Shown: positions 38,047 to 47,603, counted from the stretch's first letter. The stretch: 64,000 nucleotides of DNA from Prorocentrum cordatum (GCA_963575745.1 CAUYUJ010022071.1:218564-282563), one strand, 5' to 3'. Numbers and translations are program-made. Notes: generated from the sequence alone by a model not told the origin.

Positions 38047-38190
38047 CGTGTGCCTCTGCGGGAGGAAAATCCAAAATAGTCAAAAAATAGCCTGGGGCGA
38101 TTTTGGGGCCACTTTTGATTTAGGGTATGTTTGACTGTGTTGTCTTTTTCCGTCCAAAATCCCCCTGTAGGGGGACAGGCCCGACTCAAC
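38047..38190 (+). mobile_element. Family F3 copy, followed by a partial copy
   Basis: It has GGAGGAAAATCCAAAATAGT and CCCCCTGTAGGGGGACAGGC. A second left end, GTGTCCCTCTACAGAGAAAT, starts at about 38204 and runs to about 38275, so two F3 copies are in tandem. Confidence 0.65.
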
Positions 38191-38307
38191 CTTAAGGCGG
38201 GAGTGTCCCTCTACAGAGAAATTCTAAAACAGTCAAAAAATCGTCTGGGGGCGATTTTCTCTCCTTATGTTTTCTGGCCGCTCCTGAGTATCCTTCGGCT
38301 CTGTTTC

Positions 38308-38475
38308 TCAGGAGGGAAAGAAACACACAGACTCAATGAATCGTCGACTCCCAGGAAAATATAGGAAAACATGGGAATTGGGGGGGAAGACAAACAAACC
38401 CAGAAGATATGGAAAAACATGGGGAGTCTTGTTATTTGTGTGTATTTGTTTGTGTGTCCCAGGGCCCCTTCAGTT
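38308..38475 (+). mobile_element. Family F4, full copy
   Basis: It has ACACACAGACTCAATGAATC, CCCAGAAGATATGGAAAAAC and TTTGTTTGTGTGTCCCAGGG in order. Confidence 0.65.
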
Positions 38476-38659
38476 TCATTTCTCGTCCAGGATCTGCCTG
38501 TGAGGGGACGTGCCCGACCCAAGCCTGGCCCGCGCGGCGGCCGAGCGGGTTCGGCCCTGGGGTCCCGTCGGCAGCCGAGGGGGCTCGAGCGCCCAGCGTG
38601 CGCGGGCGCAGAGCGGGGCAGAGACGATGGGACATGTGGACTCTTCGGCCGCCCGGGGC

Positions 38660-38865
38660 GGAGGAGGGGGAGGAGGAGGAGGAGGAGGAGGAGGAGGAGG
38701 GAGGAGGAGGAGGAGGAGGAGGGGGAGGAGGAGGAGGAGGAGGAGGAGGAGAGGAGGAGGGGAGGAGGAGGGAGGAGGAGAGGAGGAGGAGGAAGGAGGA
38801 GGAGGAGGAGAGGAGGAGGAGGAGGAGGAGGAGGAGGAGTTGGAGGAGGAGGAAGAGGAGCGGCA
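38660..38865 (+). repeat. (GGA)n tract
   Basis: About 205 bp of GGA with AGG/GGG variants; overlapping Gly/Arg/Glu frames are artefacts. Confidence 0.9.
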
Positions 38866-38956
38866 ATAGGGAGGGGCCCAATCGCACCATGCCGCGGTAG
38901 ACTGCCCTCCACGGCGGGCGCCCCGAGCACCATCGGAGGGCCCGACGGCGGAAACG

Positions 38957-39130
38957 TTGATATTTGGGAGGCTGATCGACCCCCTACCCTGACACGTCGA
39001 TTCAGGAATTGGCCGCTTTCGGTCCGCGAGGGGGCGTCGCGGCCGTCCTCTTTGCGGGTCCAGGTTCGTCGGTTTCGGCCCCGGGCCGTTTTCATTGAAG
39101 GGCCTCAAGGGAGGTTTGTCCACCGCCGAA
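38957..39130 (+). repeat. Dispersed repeat F9, copy 1
   Basis: GACACGTCGATTCAGGAATT, GGGCGTCGCGGCCGT and GCGGGTCCAGGTTCGTCGG also occur, in order, at 39455-39650. No inverted ends were found. Confidence 0.6.
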
Positions 39131-39454
39131 TATTATGCTACAGTGCCGTTTTTAATACATGCTCCGCGTGCGGATCATGTGTTAAAAATGCAGGGCTTTA
39201 GTATTAAAAACAACGACGACTTCATGTATAAACTTCTTCGTAAATTAATCATGTATTGCAAAACCTGTCGTTTTAAAATCCTATGTATTAAAAACTGCCC
39301 TGTATAACGTTTTTCGTCCCCGCAGATTGGGCTCTCAGAGCAAGCCAGGAGGGAAGAGGGGCCCGTCGCCGCGAGTGCGCGCCGCGCCACCAGCCTGAAG
39401 TCGGGCGTGTCCATCTCCAAGAGGAGCACTCAAAAATATCTACAGCAATAGGTG

Positions 39455-39650
39455 AAAAACGTTCTTTGATCGCAGATGGACAGGCCTCCTACCATGACAC
39501 GTCGATTAAGGAATTGGCCGTTCTCGGCTCGCGAGAGGGCGTCGCGGCCGTATTTTTGCGGGTCCAGGTCCGTCGGTTTCGGTCCCAGGCCGTTTTCACA
39601 AAGGGGAGGTTTACTATAGGGAGGTCTGTCCACTGCCGATTTGAGCATTT
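39455..39650 (+). repeat. Dispersed repeat F9, copy 2
   Basis: Copy of 38957-39130, with the same landmarks and a short insertion near GGGGAGGTTTACTATAGGG. Confidence 0.6.
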
Positions 39651-39902
39651 CTGGATTATTTTTGAGTGTGTTTAGGATATTAATAATGTTTCGCGCAAAA
39701 TCAGCCAGCAGGGGGACATGCCCGATCCAACGCCAGCCCAAGGCAGTCTGTGTTGCGCGGCGGCGGAGAGGGGAGAGGGAGGGAGGAACAGGAGCAGCAA
39801 GGCGACGACGGCGCACGCGCCGGCGGGAGGCCAGGGCCGGCGGGGCGAAGCAGGCCTGCCGGCGGGCGGCCGTGTCTGGGGGGGGAGGCTGTCCAGGTCA
39901 CC

Positions 39903-40047
39903 GAGCGCGTTCCTTTACTCGCAAAGTGCCTACTCGCGAACGTCCGAAAAACACAGCTCTGCCTCGATGCAATTTCTCGTAGACCCCCCGCGGCGGATCA
40001 AGGCCACTTGCGAGTAGCTACTCTGCGAGTGGTGGAACACGCTCGTC
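39903..40047 (+). mobile_element. TIR element, family F14, copy 2
   Basis: Left GAGCGCGTTCCTTTACTCGC and right GCGAGTGGTGGAACACGCTC are inverted. It is 145 bp against 393 bp for copy 1, so it may be an internal deletion derivative. Confidence 0.6.
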
Positions 40048-40155
40048 TACCAGGGGGGGAGGCTCCAGAGGCCCTGGGGGCCCAGCGCGGGCCAGGGACG
40101 CGGAGATCTCGGTCCTCGCATCCCCTGCCTGCTCGCGGCGCCCGGGCGCGAGGAG

Positions 40156-40195
40156 GGATGATGATGATGATGATGATGCTGATGTTGATGATGAC

Positions 40196-40281
<86 letters not shown>

Positions 40282-40282
40282 G
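40156..40282 (+). repeat. (GAT)n microsatellite
   Basis: About 125 bp of GAT, almost uninterrupted after 40198, followed by GGA sequence to about 40430. Confidence 0.93.
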
Positions 40283-40560
40283 TAGGAGGAGGAGGATAAG
40301 GAGGAGGAGAAAAGGAGAGGAGGAGGAGGAGGCGGAGAAAAGAGAGAAGAGCAGAGGAGGAAGGGAGGAGGAGGAGGGGGAGGAGGGAGGAGGGAAGAGG
40401 AGGAGGAGCAGGAGGAGGAGGAGGAGGGTCCTCCTGCAGCGGGGCCCGGAGGCCTCCAGGAAGGCCCCACGAGGAGCCGAGGTGGCCTGTGAGAGGCCCC
40501 CTTCTTCTCCTCCTCCTCCTCCTCTCCTCCTCCTCCTCCTCCTCCTCCTCCTCTTCTTCT

Positions 40561-40773
40561 TTTGGACGCCCGAAATGGGTACGGAAAGAATGGGTAGAAT
40601 GCCCAACAGCAGTTCTTGTTCATTCTGAACAGGACTCGCTGTCCACGCCGCCGCGCCCTGTGTCCATTCGAGACAGGAGGCCGCCTGCCCAACAGCGGCC
40701 GCTGTTGGTTTGGGACAACATTTGTTGTTGGGCATTGTGCCCATTCTTTCCGTACCCATTTCGGGCGTCCAAA
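40561..40773 (+). mobile_element. Short TIR element, family F2, complete copy
   Basis: The two ends, 40561-40607 and 40727-40773, are 47-bp inverted repeats that differ at only two positions; the outer 20 bases are TTTGGACGCCCGAAATGGGT. The 119-bp interior is GC-rich and non-coding. This is the best-preserved TIR element in the window, and related copies are at 14646 and 41051. Confidence 0.85.
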
Positions 40774-40817
40774 CCTCTTCTCCGCGACGACCGAAACGGG
40801 TACGGAAAGATGGGGTA

Positions 40818-41051
40818 TCAAGCAGTGGCGAGGCGTCCCAGCTCGCCTAGAAAGGCCCACCAAAGAAGGTTCCCAGAACCCTTTCGTGGTCTGCGCGAGG
40901 TGTTCTTAGACCATTTCTGGCTGAGGCTGGCCTGTTTGAGACATCGGGCCCATGTTCTACGTACATTGTTGTTGTGATTCGAACCTTTTTGGGTTCTTGG
41001 AGCATGTCGTGGTAAGCCTATAGGAATGCCGGGACGGTCGGTCCATGCTCA
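40818..41051 (+). mobile_element. Family F1 copy
   Basis: It begins TCAAGCAGTGGCGAGGCGTC and ends GGACGGTCGGTCCATGCTCA. It lies between two F2 elements. Confidence 0.7.
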
Positions 41052-41235
41052 TGGGTACGCTGCCCAACAGCAGTTCCTGTTCATTCTCAACAAGACTCGC
41101 TGCCCGCGCCGCCGCGGACGTTGTTCAACTGAAAACAAGAGGCCGCCCGCCCAACAGCGGGCGCTTTGTATTTTGGACAACATGTGTTGTTGGGCATTGT
41201 ACCCATTTTCTCCGCACCCATCCTGGGCGTTCAAA
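41051..41235 (+). mobile_element. Family F2 copy, left end shortened
   Basis: It starts at ATGGGTACGCTGCCCAACAG, directly on the last bases of the F1 element, and keeps the right end through GCACCCATCCTGGGCGTTC. Confidence 0.7.
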
Positions 41236-41258
41236 TTTCTGCGCGCGCGCCGCCAGGC

Positions 41259-41510
41259 TCTTGCAGTGGCGAAGCGGCCTGGCCTGCCCATGTGTTCTGA
41301 GAACCTGCCGCTGGTCTGCACAAGGGGTTCTTGGAGCCTTTCTGGCTGAGACCGTCTTGTTTCAGCACTTCGGGCCCATGCTATCCCATGTTGCACGGAC
41401 ACTCTTCTGCACGAACTGTTCTCCGAACAGTTCTGGTCGAGGCCGTCGTGTTTGCAGCGCATCGGGCTCACGGTCTAAGAGCACCGCCTGTGCTCTCGGC
41501 ACGCTCCCTG
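41259..41510 (+). mobile_element. Family F1 copy, degenerate
   Basis: It starts TCTTGCAGTGGCGAAGCGGC and repeats the GTTCTGAGAACC and CTTGTTTCAGCACTTCGGGC landmarks twice, but no right terminus is clear. Confidence 0.5.
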
Positions 41511-41545
41511 GGTCCCAAGAGATCACCCCGTGGCAGAGGCCCATG

Positions 41546-41699
41546 TAGGGGGCCAGATGTGAACCCTACCCCTACCCCCCACGATTTCTGAGGGCAAGGG
41601 TGGGGTTCACTTCGTTCGGGAGCTCCCGAACGAAGTGAGCCCCACCCTCGCCCTCAGAAATCGTGGGGGGTGGGGGTAGGGTTCACATCTGGCCCCCTA
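41546..41699 (+). mobile_element. Near-perfect 154-bp palindromic element (F7) with CCATG target duplication
   Basis: The element reads TAGGGGGCCAGATGTGAACC at the left and is the inverse at the right, with a centre at GGGAGCTCCC. Almost the whole length is self-complementary with no loop. CCATG flanks both sides (41541-41545 and 41700-41704), a 5-bp target site duplication. A truncated relative is at 62541-62646. Confidence 0.85.
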
Positions 41700-42194
41700 C
41701 CATGAGAATGCCGGGGGGGGAGGGGGGGGGGGGCCGGCCCTGCTCCACAGGCCACGTAAGAAAGGGCGGAGGGGGGCCGGGGGGAAGAGGCGGAAGCGAG
41801 GCGCGCGCGCGCGCCCCGCCGCGGGGCGCGCGGCGTCGGCGGCGTCGGCGGCCCCCCCGCGGCGGCGCACGCCCCGCGCGGCGGAGGGCGCCGCCCCGCG
41901 GAGGCTCGGACCACGCGCGCCCAGGCCGAAGGCATGAAAGGGAGCGCGGCGCCGCGGGGGCGCGCGGGGCGAGGGGCCTGCAGGGCCGAGGAGGGCGCAC
42001 GGGCGGCAGGGGGGGGGGGCGGGCAGCCGCCGGGCGGCCTCTGAGGTCCTGTCGCGCGGAGCTCCGGGGCGTGGGCGCTCGAGCTTCCCCCCCCCCCAGC
42101 GCCGCCCCGGGAGGTCCAGCGTCGACCCAACGATGCCTGTGGTGCGCAGTCTAGTGAGTAGTGTGATTGTGATCGTGAGCGTGATGCGATTGTG

Positions 42195-42400
42195 ATCGTG
42201 AGCGTGTGCATGTCGACGTATCGATGTGCATGTCGATTTGCTTTTCGATCAGCATCTCGATTTGCATGTCGACTTGCATTGGAAAGCTCGCCGCAGGCGC
42301 CGACTTGCATTTGGATGTGCATGCCGATTTGCATTTCGATGTGCTTTTCGGTTTGCATGTCGGTTTGCATGTAGACTTGCATTGGATAGCTCGCCGCAGC
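42195..42400 (+). repeat. 12-bp minisatellite with a 102-bp higher-order unit
   Basis: CGATTTGCATGT-type 12-mers repeat. GACTTGCATTGGAAAGCTCG at 42271 and its near-copy about 102 bp later mark a higher-order period. The frame reads a periodic His-Val-Asp-Leu peptide. Confidence 0.7.
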
Positions 42401-43958
42401 CACGGCGGGACACCAGCGGGACACTAGCGGGACACCGCGGGCCACCGGCCGCCAGAGGAGAAACATTTGGTCCGGCCGCGGCCCAGCCACAGGAGGATTT
42501 CATTTCGCCCGCCCACGCAGCTTCGCCTCGCCCGCACGCACGCACGGCACGCACGACACGAATCCGAAACCGAAATCGATTTCCCGTAGGGGGGGGTCTC
42601 CGTTTCACGTCGGACTCACCCCCTAACCTCCGATATGTGTTTCTCTCTCTCTCTCTCTCGCTCTATTCGTATATAGTCATAACTATACACAAATGTGTGT
42701 GTGTGTTGGATCCCTTGCCAGGAACATTATGTCCGAAGTGCAGGTGCCAACAATAAAGTTGAGCACGGACGCCCGGCGCCTTTCCACGGTGAGCCGCGAA
42801 TGTTTTACGGGATTGCATCTGTTGTGTTGGTCTCTCGAGCTGGATTTGTAGCCCCCCTGAGTGCAGTAGTGGTTCGTGCGCAGGTCAACAATAGCAACAC
42901 CTGTAGCACCATTGTGCCCCCCCCCCACCCCCCCCCACCCACACCAGTGCAGACTGGACCCGCTTCGGAGAAGCGGCTTCTCGTAGGGGCAACAGCCGCG
43001 AGTTGATGCCCTCATCGGCCCGTGAGTGCTCAAGGGATCTCGCCCCGCCCCGCGGACTCGGGCAGCCGCGCTGGGCGCATCTCTCGCAAACGACATCTGA
43101 CAGGGGGGGGGGGCGCCTGGCTCAGCACGCGCTCGCTAACTGTGGCTGGCAGGCCAACCCTCCGCGCTTCCCTGGTGCACGCCATGAGTCGTCGCGATAG
43201 GTCTTCAATGTTGCACTCCCTGCCCCGCACCCCCACGAAAGATTTCGGCTGGCAACGAAACTCGTCTTCCCCCTCCTCTCCTCCCCCTGGGAGTCTTACG
43301 GAATATCCGAAGAACAGGTAGCTGCCATCCCAGGAAGGGGGGGTCATCAAAGACCCCATCTGGGTCACAAGCGCCGCGAGTGGCAAACACTTTTTTTGCG
43401 TTTTCGGCCAGGCAGAGTCGCTGCGCTGGCGAGGAAGCGAGCGAGCTGCAAACACATGACTCCCAGATGCCCGCGCCGCCGTCCCTCTCAGAAGCACGGC
43501 TGGACTCTGCGAAGCGCGCGAGTCCTCGGCCTCCCCTGGGGGCGCTGGGCCCGTGCAGCTCCTCGTGGGACCGCCCGCCGCCCTGCCGGCCTCTGCCGCT
43601 CTCTCTCTCTCTCTCTCGCTCTCTCGCTCTCTCGCCGGGTCGATCGTTTCTGCAGTCCCGCCTCCGTCGTGGGGGGGGGGGGGGGAGGGGGGCGCTGCGC
43701 CCCCAGGATGACGCGGGGTGCCCGTCTCTCGGCCCCCCTGGCCGCTCCGGATCCCCGGGGTGTTCCCACAGGGCGCCACCAGGCACCCCATAGGGTGCTC
43801 GGGAGGCCCACGGAGCACGGCCTCAGCAGGTCCCGAGAGAAGCCCAGGGCGGCCGTATCCGACGCACCTGTTCTGTTCAAGCCACTTCTTGCTCCATGAG
43901 TGAGCGCCTCTCCGGAGCTGCAGGTTAGAGCTCTTTACTTTTCGCCCGCTATGCGCTC

Positions 43959-43969
43959 ATGAGTGGCAC

Positions 43970-44009
<40 letters not shown>

Positions 44010-44441
44010 TCCGCATCCTCCAGCAGCAGTAGTTCTGCGGACAAGAAGAGGCGAAAGAAGGCGAAGGACAAGAAGAGGAAATCCGACAAAAAGAAAAAGA
44101 AAAAGAAAAAGATCAAACATAATGCCAAAGACAAAAAGGTGAAGAAGGGCATTAAGAAGGATAAAGCCACACAAAAGAAAAAGACGCCTAAGGCAGACCG
44201 ACAGTCGGAAGCTGCTTGGCTAGAGGGAAGGGACAAGCGTGACATTGACTTCGTGAAGAAAACAGGAGGGAACACCATCATGGCGGCATTTCTCGCCTCG
44301 GGGGCGACTTTTGGAACCAACGCGAGGGACGAGCGTCGGCAGGGGTCGTTGCCATCAAGCCTGGCGAGTTTTAAGCCTTCGCAGTGCCCTATTTGCGGCG
44401 CGCCCGCAGGTCCACGTCACTCCTGCTCTGGCATGGCATGA
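43959..44441 (+). CDS. Ser-rich, Lys-rich small protein with C-terminal Cys/His motif
   Basis: The 160-residue single-exon frame has a Ser run (residues about 6-27, from AGC repeats), then a strongly basic block (about 28-80; DKKRRKKAKDKKRKSDKKKK and KKGIKKDKATQKKK). A normal-composition tail follows (SEAAWLEGRDKRDIDFVKKT, GGNTIMAAFLASGATFG) and a final CPICGAPAGPRHSC that could bind one zinc. The basic block suggests a nuclear or RNA-binding protein, but I recognise no family. ATG at 43959 is chosen; a tiny three-codon frame (ATG at 43951) overlaps it. CTGCAG at 43918-43923 could be a spliced-leader acceptor, or a donor from a short upstream exon (ATG 43896). The conserved-looking C-terminus outside any repeat is why I accept it. 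Confidence 0.6.
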
Positions 44442-45652
44442 ATGCTTCACAAGTCTTGCGAAAGCTGCCGAATTGCGTAGTTGCGTATCAGCGTGCAGCA
44501 TGCCCTGCAGCGCCATACGTTTGTGGTGTGTGTGTCCAGCAGCACCCTTTGACAGGATGAGTGCAGGCTGATTCTCGTTCAAAGCAGGGTGTCTGAATGT
44601 TGTGTGAGGCGAGGTCACGCCGTCATGAAAAGAGAACCCACGACGGCCAGATGTGGCCCAACATGCTTCTCTGATGGCCCAGGAGGGCGCGCCCCGGGGA
44701 AATGCAAACAACAAAGAGCCAGCAGCGAGTGGTTCAGTGTTGTTTGCTTCTTCACCGCCTCCACTTCCAGGGTCTTCCAATATTGCTTCCATGCGGCCCC
44801 ACGAGGCACAGCTGGCTCCAAGATGCTCCAGATGGCCCGAGCATGCCCCCCCAAAAAGTCCCCAACAGCTCCCGAGAACACCTACTCCCTCTTCCTGCTC
44901 CTCCTCCTCCTCCTCCTCCTCCTCCTCCTCCTCCACCTCCTTCTCCTCCTCCACCTCCTCCTCCTCCTCCCCCCTGTCGGCCGCCCTTACGACTGCCACG
45001 TTTGACCCGCGGGGTGCCCTTCACGGGACTCCGCGGGTGGCATCGCCGAAGCGGGGACGGGAAGAGCACGCAGAAGACGGCACGGGGTCGCAGAAGGCTC
45101 CACGGTCAGGAACGCTGGCTCGGCGTGCCGCGCCGCCGGAGCTGGTCCACCACACCGCGGCACGACGCACCCCTCGGCATCCGAGCTGTTCCCGTGGACC
45201 TCCAGTGCAACGCGCTTTCTGGCTCGAGTGCAGCCTTTGGGGTGACGCGCGCTGTCCGCTTTCAGGGCAGGGCGTGTCGCAGGGGCAGCCGCCGCGACAC
45301 GCTGAGCAGCCGTGCCTGCCCGCAGAGGGGGGGGGCATGCCAAAAAACACCCTGCTTGCCTTCAGGGTGCCCTGGGTTTCTCGGGCTTCGATGGTTCTGC
45401 CATGGAGAGCGCGACGCTCCCCCGCCGAAAATCCATGGACGTCCTGAGGTCTCCTGGCTGGGTTTCTTGTGGTCGGGCCCCCACTGCAGAGAGAGTGGGC
45501 ACGAGGCAGCCCCCGAGGGCCGCAGCCGGCGAGAGGGCCCCTGCCGCCCGTTGCTTGCGTGTGCTGGCCGGGCCTGTCTCGGCCCGCCGGCGGCGCAAAA
45601 GGCAGCTGGCGAGGCGGCCCGGCATGGCCCAAGAAAACCCCTATGAAGACAA

Positions 45653-45796
45653 GACTTCTGAAGGAATATCCCAGAAAGGTCAAAACATACTAAAAAAATA
45701 GTCCCCGGACTATTTTTGGGTTATTTTTGGATTATTGTTGGGGTATTTTTTAATTTTTCGCCGAAAATCCCCTGTAGGGGGACAGGCCCGACTTAA
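45653..45796 (+). mobile_element. Family F3 copy
   Basis: GAAGGAATATCCCAGAAAGG, AATAGTCCCCGGACTATTTT and CCCTGTAGGGGGACAGGCCC then GACTTAA. The right end is intact; the left terminus is degraded. Confidence 0.65.
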
Positions 45797-46062
45797 GACA
45801 AGGCGTCGAAGCAAGGGTCACTCTTGTGATCTTGTTTTACGCGCTGTTTTGCCGATCGGCGCGGGCTCCTCACCCCCCCCCTTCCCCCCCCCCCCCATGG
45901 AGTAGATCTTGGCAATTTTTTGGCGCCTGTGCTGAGCGGGTGGGGTCTCCCCCCAGAGGCAGCACTCTTGCAAACAGTCGCACTAAGCAGAGGTCTGGAG
46001 CCAGACCCCCCCCTCCCCCCCCCTTCCTCCTAATATCGAAACACAGAAAAAAAGGCTCACCT

Positions 46063-46281
46063 TCAAGCAGTGGCGAAGCGTCCTGGCCCGCCGATAGGCC
46101 CACCAAAGACTGTTCTAGAAACCTTTTGAGGCGTGCACGAACGGCTCTTAGAACATGTCTGGGTGGGGCTGCCTTGTTTGAACTCCTCGGGCGCATGTTC
46201 TAAGAGCATGTACCACGAGATGTTCTGAGAGCATCTCGTGGTAGGCCTATAGGAATGCCGGGACGGTCTGTCCCTGCTCAA
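46063..46281 (+). mobile_element. Family F1 copy with the clearest inverted ends
   Basis: It starts TCAAGCAGTGGCGAAGCGTC. The right end read in reverse gives TTGAGCAGGGACAGACCGTC. The two agree at about 17 of 25 positions, including AGCAG and CGTCC. The core has CACGAGATGTTCTGAGAGCA palindromes. Confidence 0.7.
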
Positions 46282-46582
46282 GCTCTGGGCTCGGGATGGG
46301 CCGGGATATCAGGCTTCTTCCTGGATCCAGGTCGGGGGGGGTATTCGTGGGCGAGGCTTGCGGCAGTCGGACAAGCACCACCATTCTTTGTTCAGGCCGG
46401 GCAGAGCAGGTAGAAGGGCATAGGCAGAGGAAGAGGAAGGGGTACTGGCAGGCCTCCAGAGGTGCGCGAGCAAGGCCTCCAGAGAGGCCGTAGCCGTTTC
46501 GGTGCAAGATCGTGCGAGCAGGTGCACGAGCCGCAGCCTCTGGTCAGGTCCACGTGTCCCCGCCCGCTGCCCTGTATACGCG

Positions 46583-46927
46583 ATGACGTCCAGCGATGAG
46601 CGCAAGCAGCGGAAGCAGAACATGTCGCCGTGCGTCGCCTGCTGCTGCTGTGAGGCGTCCTGCACCGCCAGCTAGATCATGAGCTCGCCGCTCATGGGCT
46701 CGTTCAAAGCCATGTGCTGCGCCGGCTCCCGTGCACTCGAGTGCTGCTGCATCAGCTACGAGCCAGACCCCTGCTGGTCGGATGAGCGCGGCATCTGCGA
46801 GATCGCGAGCACGCTCCTCTGCTGCTATACGGAGGTGCAGTTCCCCCTGGGCAGCGGCATCGGCTGCGGCTGCTGCGGCGTTGCCCTGTGCCGCAAGAGT
46901 GACGACGCGCCTCCAGCCGAAGAGTGA
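46583..46927 (+). pseudogene. Cysteine-rich small protein, copy 1, one in-frame TAG
   Basis: The same 345-nt frame as the gene at 47259-47603, with no indels and about 80 percent protein identity (23 differences in 114 positions, counting the stop). Codon 31 is TAG (46673-46675) where copy 2 has CAG. An ATG at 46679 restarts the frame and would give an 82-aa product lacking the first CVACCC cluster. Both copies share a CAGC.TCTGGTCAGG..CAC segment just upstream and GAGGGGCACCCGT just downstream, so the duplication includes flanks. The remaining frame is well conserved, so it may be a recent pseudogene, a truncated product, or a sequencing error. Confidence 0.6.
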
Positions 46928-47258
46928 GGGGCACCCGTGGCTCGGGGCACTTGCTGCCCAGGCGTTGCCAGGGGTGGCCCTGGCCCGAGCCGAGGCGCCC
47001 CCCTGCCTTTTGTGCCATCTTGGAGGCCCTGGGGCCTTCGTGGCCCCGCGAGGGGTGCTCTGGGTGCCATCTGGGCCTCCCTGGGGATCCTCTGGGTACA
47101 CCTGGGTTGGGCCAGTGGCCCCTTTGGCAATTGGTGCGCACGTTTGTGACTCCCCTCAAGTCATTTCGGCTCAAGATTCGCCGCGAGGAGGGCGAGCGCA
47201 TTCCCAATCCACAGCTTCTGGTCAGGGCCACACTTCGCCACCAGTTGTTCTGCGCGCG

Positions 47259-47603
47259 ATGACGTCCACCGATGAGCTCAAGGAGCTGAAGCAGAACATG
47301 TCGCCGTGCGTCGCCTGCTGCTGCTACGAGCTGTCCTGCACCGCCAGCCAGGCGATGACTCCGCCGCTCATGGGCACCTTCAAGGTCTGCTGCTGCGCGG
47401 GATCTGTCGCGCTCGAGTGCTGCTGCATCAGCTGCGAGCCAGACCCCTGCTGGTCCGAGGAGCGCGGCATCTGCGAAGTTGCCAGCAAGCTCCTCTGCTG
47501 CTACACGGAGGTGCAATTCCCACCCGGCAAGGACATCGGCTGCGGCTGCTGCGGCGTTGCATTCTGTCGCTCGAGCGACGACGCACCTCCGGCCGAGGAG
47601 TGA
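47259..47603 (+). CDS. Cysteine-rich small protein, copy 2 (intact)
   Basis: The 114-residue protein has about 20 cysteines, mostly in clusters: MSPCVACCCYELSC, CCCAGSVALECCCISCEPDP, CWSEERGICE and IGCGCCGVAFC, with LLCCYTEVQFPPG between. There is no signal peptide or clear membrane helix. Spacing of the CC/CCC clusters loosely recalls PLAC8-type or other membrane-associated Cys-rich proteins, but I see no firm family match. The start ATG follows GCGCGCG and matches the start of copy 1. Tandem head-to-tail copies about 330 bp apart on one strand are the usual dinoflagellate arrangement for expressed genes. An approximately 50-bp piece of the upstream flank (TTTGTGACTCCCCTC, 47143) recurs at 47796, hinting at a third, lost copy. 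Confidence 0.7.
   Translation: MTSTDELKELKQNMSPCVACCCYELSCTASQAMTPPLMGTFKVCCCAGSVALECCCISCEPDPCWSEERGICEVASKLLCCYTEVQFPPGKDIGCGCCGVAFCRSSDDAPPAEE

Larger units (their letters stand above)
33531..43958. other. 10.4-kb spacer with no protein gene recognised
   Basis: The spacer has (TCC)n tracts at 33930-34175 and 34845-35000, a (GGA)n tract at 38660-38865, GAT and GGA runs at 40156-40430, an 82-bp tandem array, a 12-bp minisatellite and at least a dozen short inverted-repeat elements, listed separately. The strongly CpG-rich block at 41750-42060 is GGCGTC/GCGGCG low complexity. Segments 42430-42760 and 42760-43900 show nothing I can name. Confidence 0.65.
44442..46582. other. Spacer, repeats only
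   Basis: It contains a (TCC)n tract at 44900-44970, GC-rich DNA at 45000-45650 with overlapping frames in every phase but no recognisable protein, an F3 and an F1 element, and C-run sequence at 45870-46025. Confidence 0.6.

Noticed and set aside
8085-46281. TTCTAAGAAC palindromes as heat-shock or hormone-response elements
   Set aside because: They occur only inside copies of the F1 TIR element, not at gene starts, so they are better explained as part of that element.
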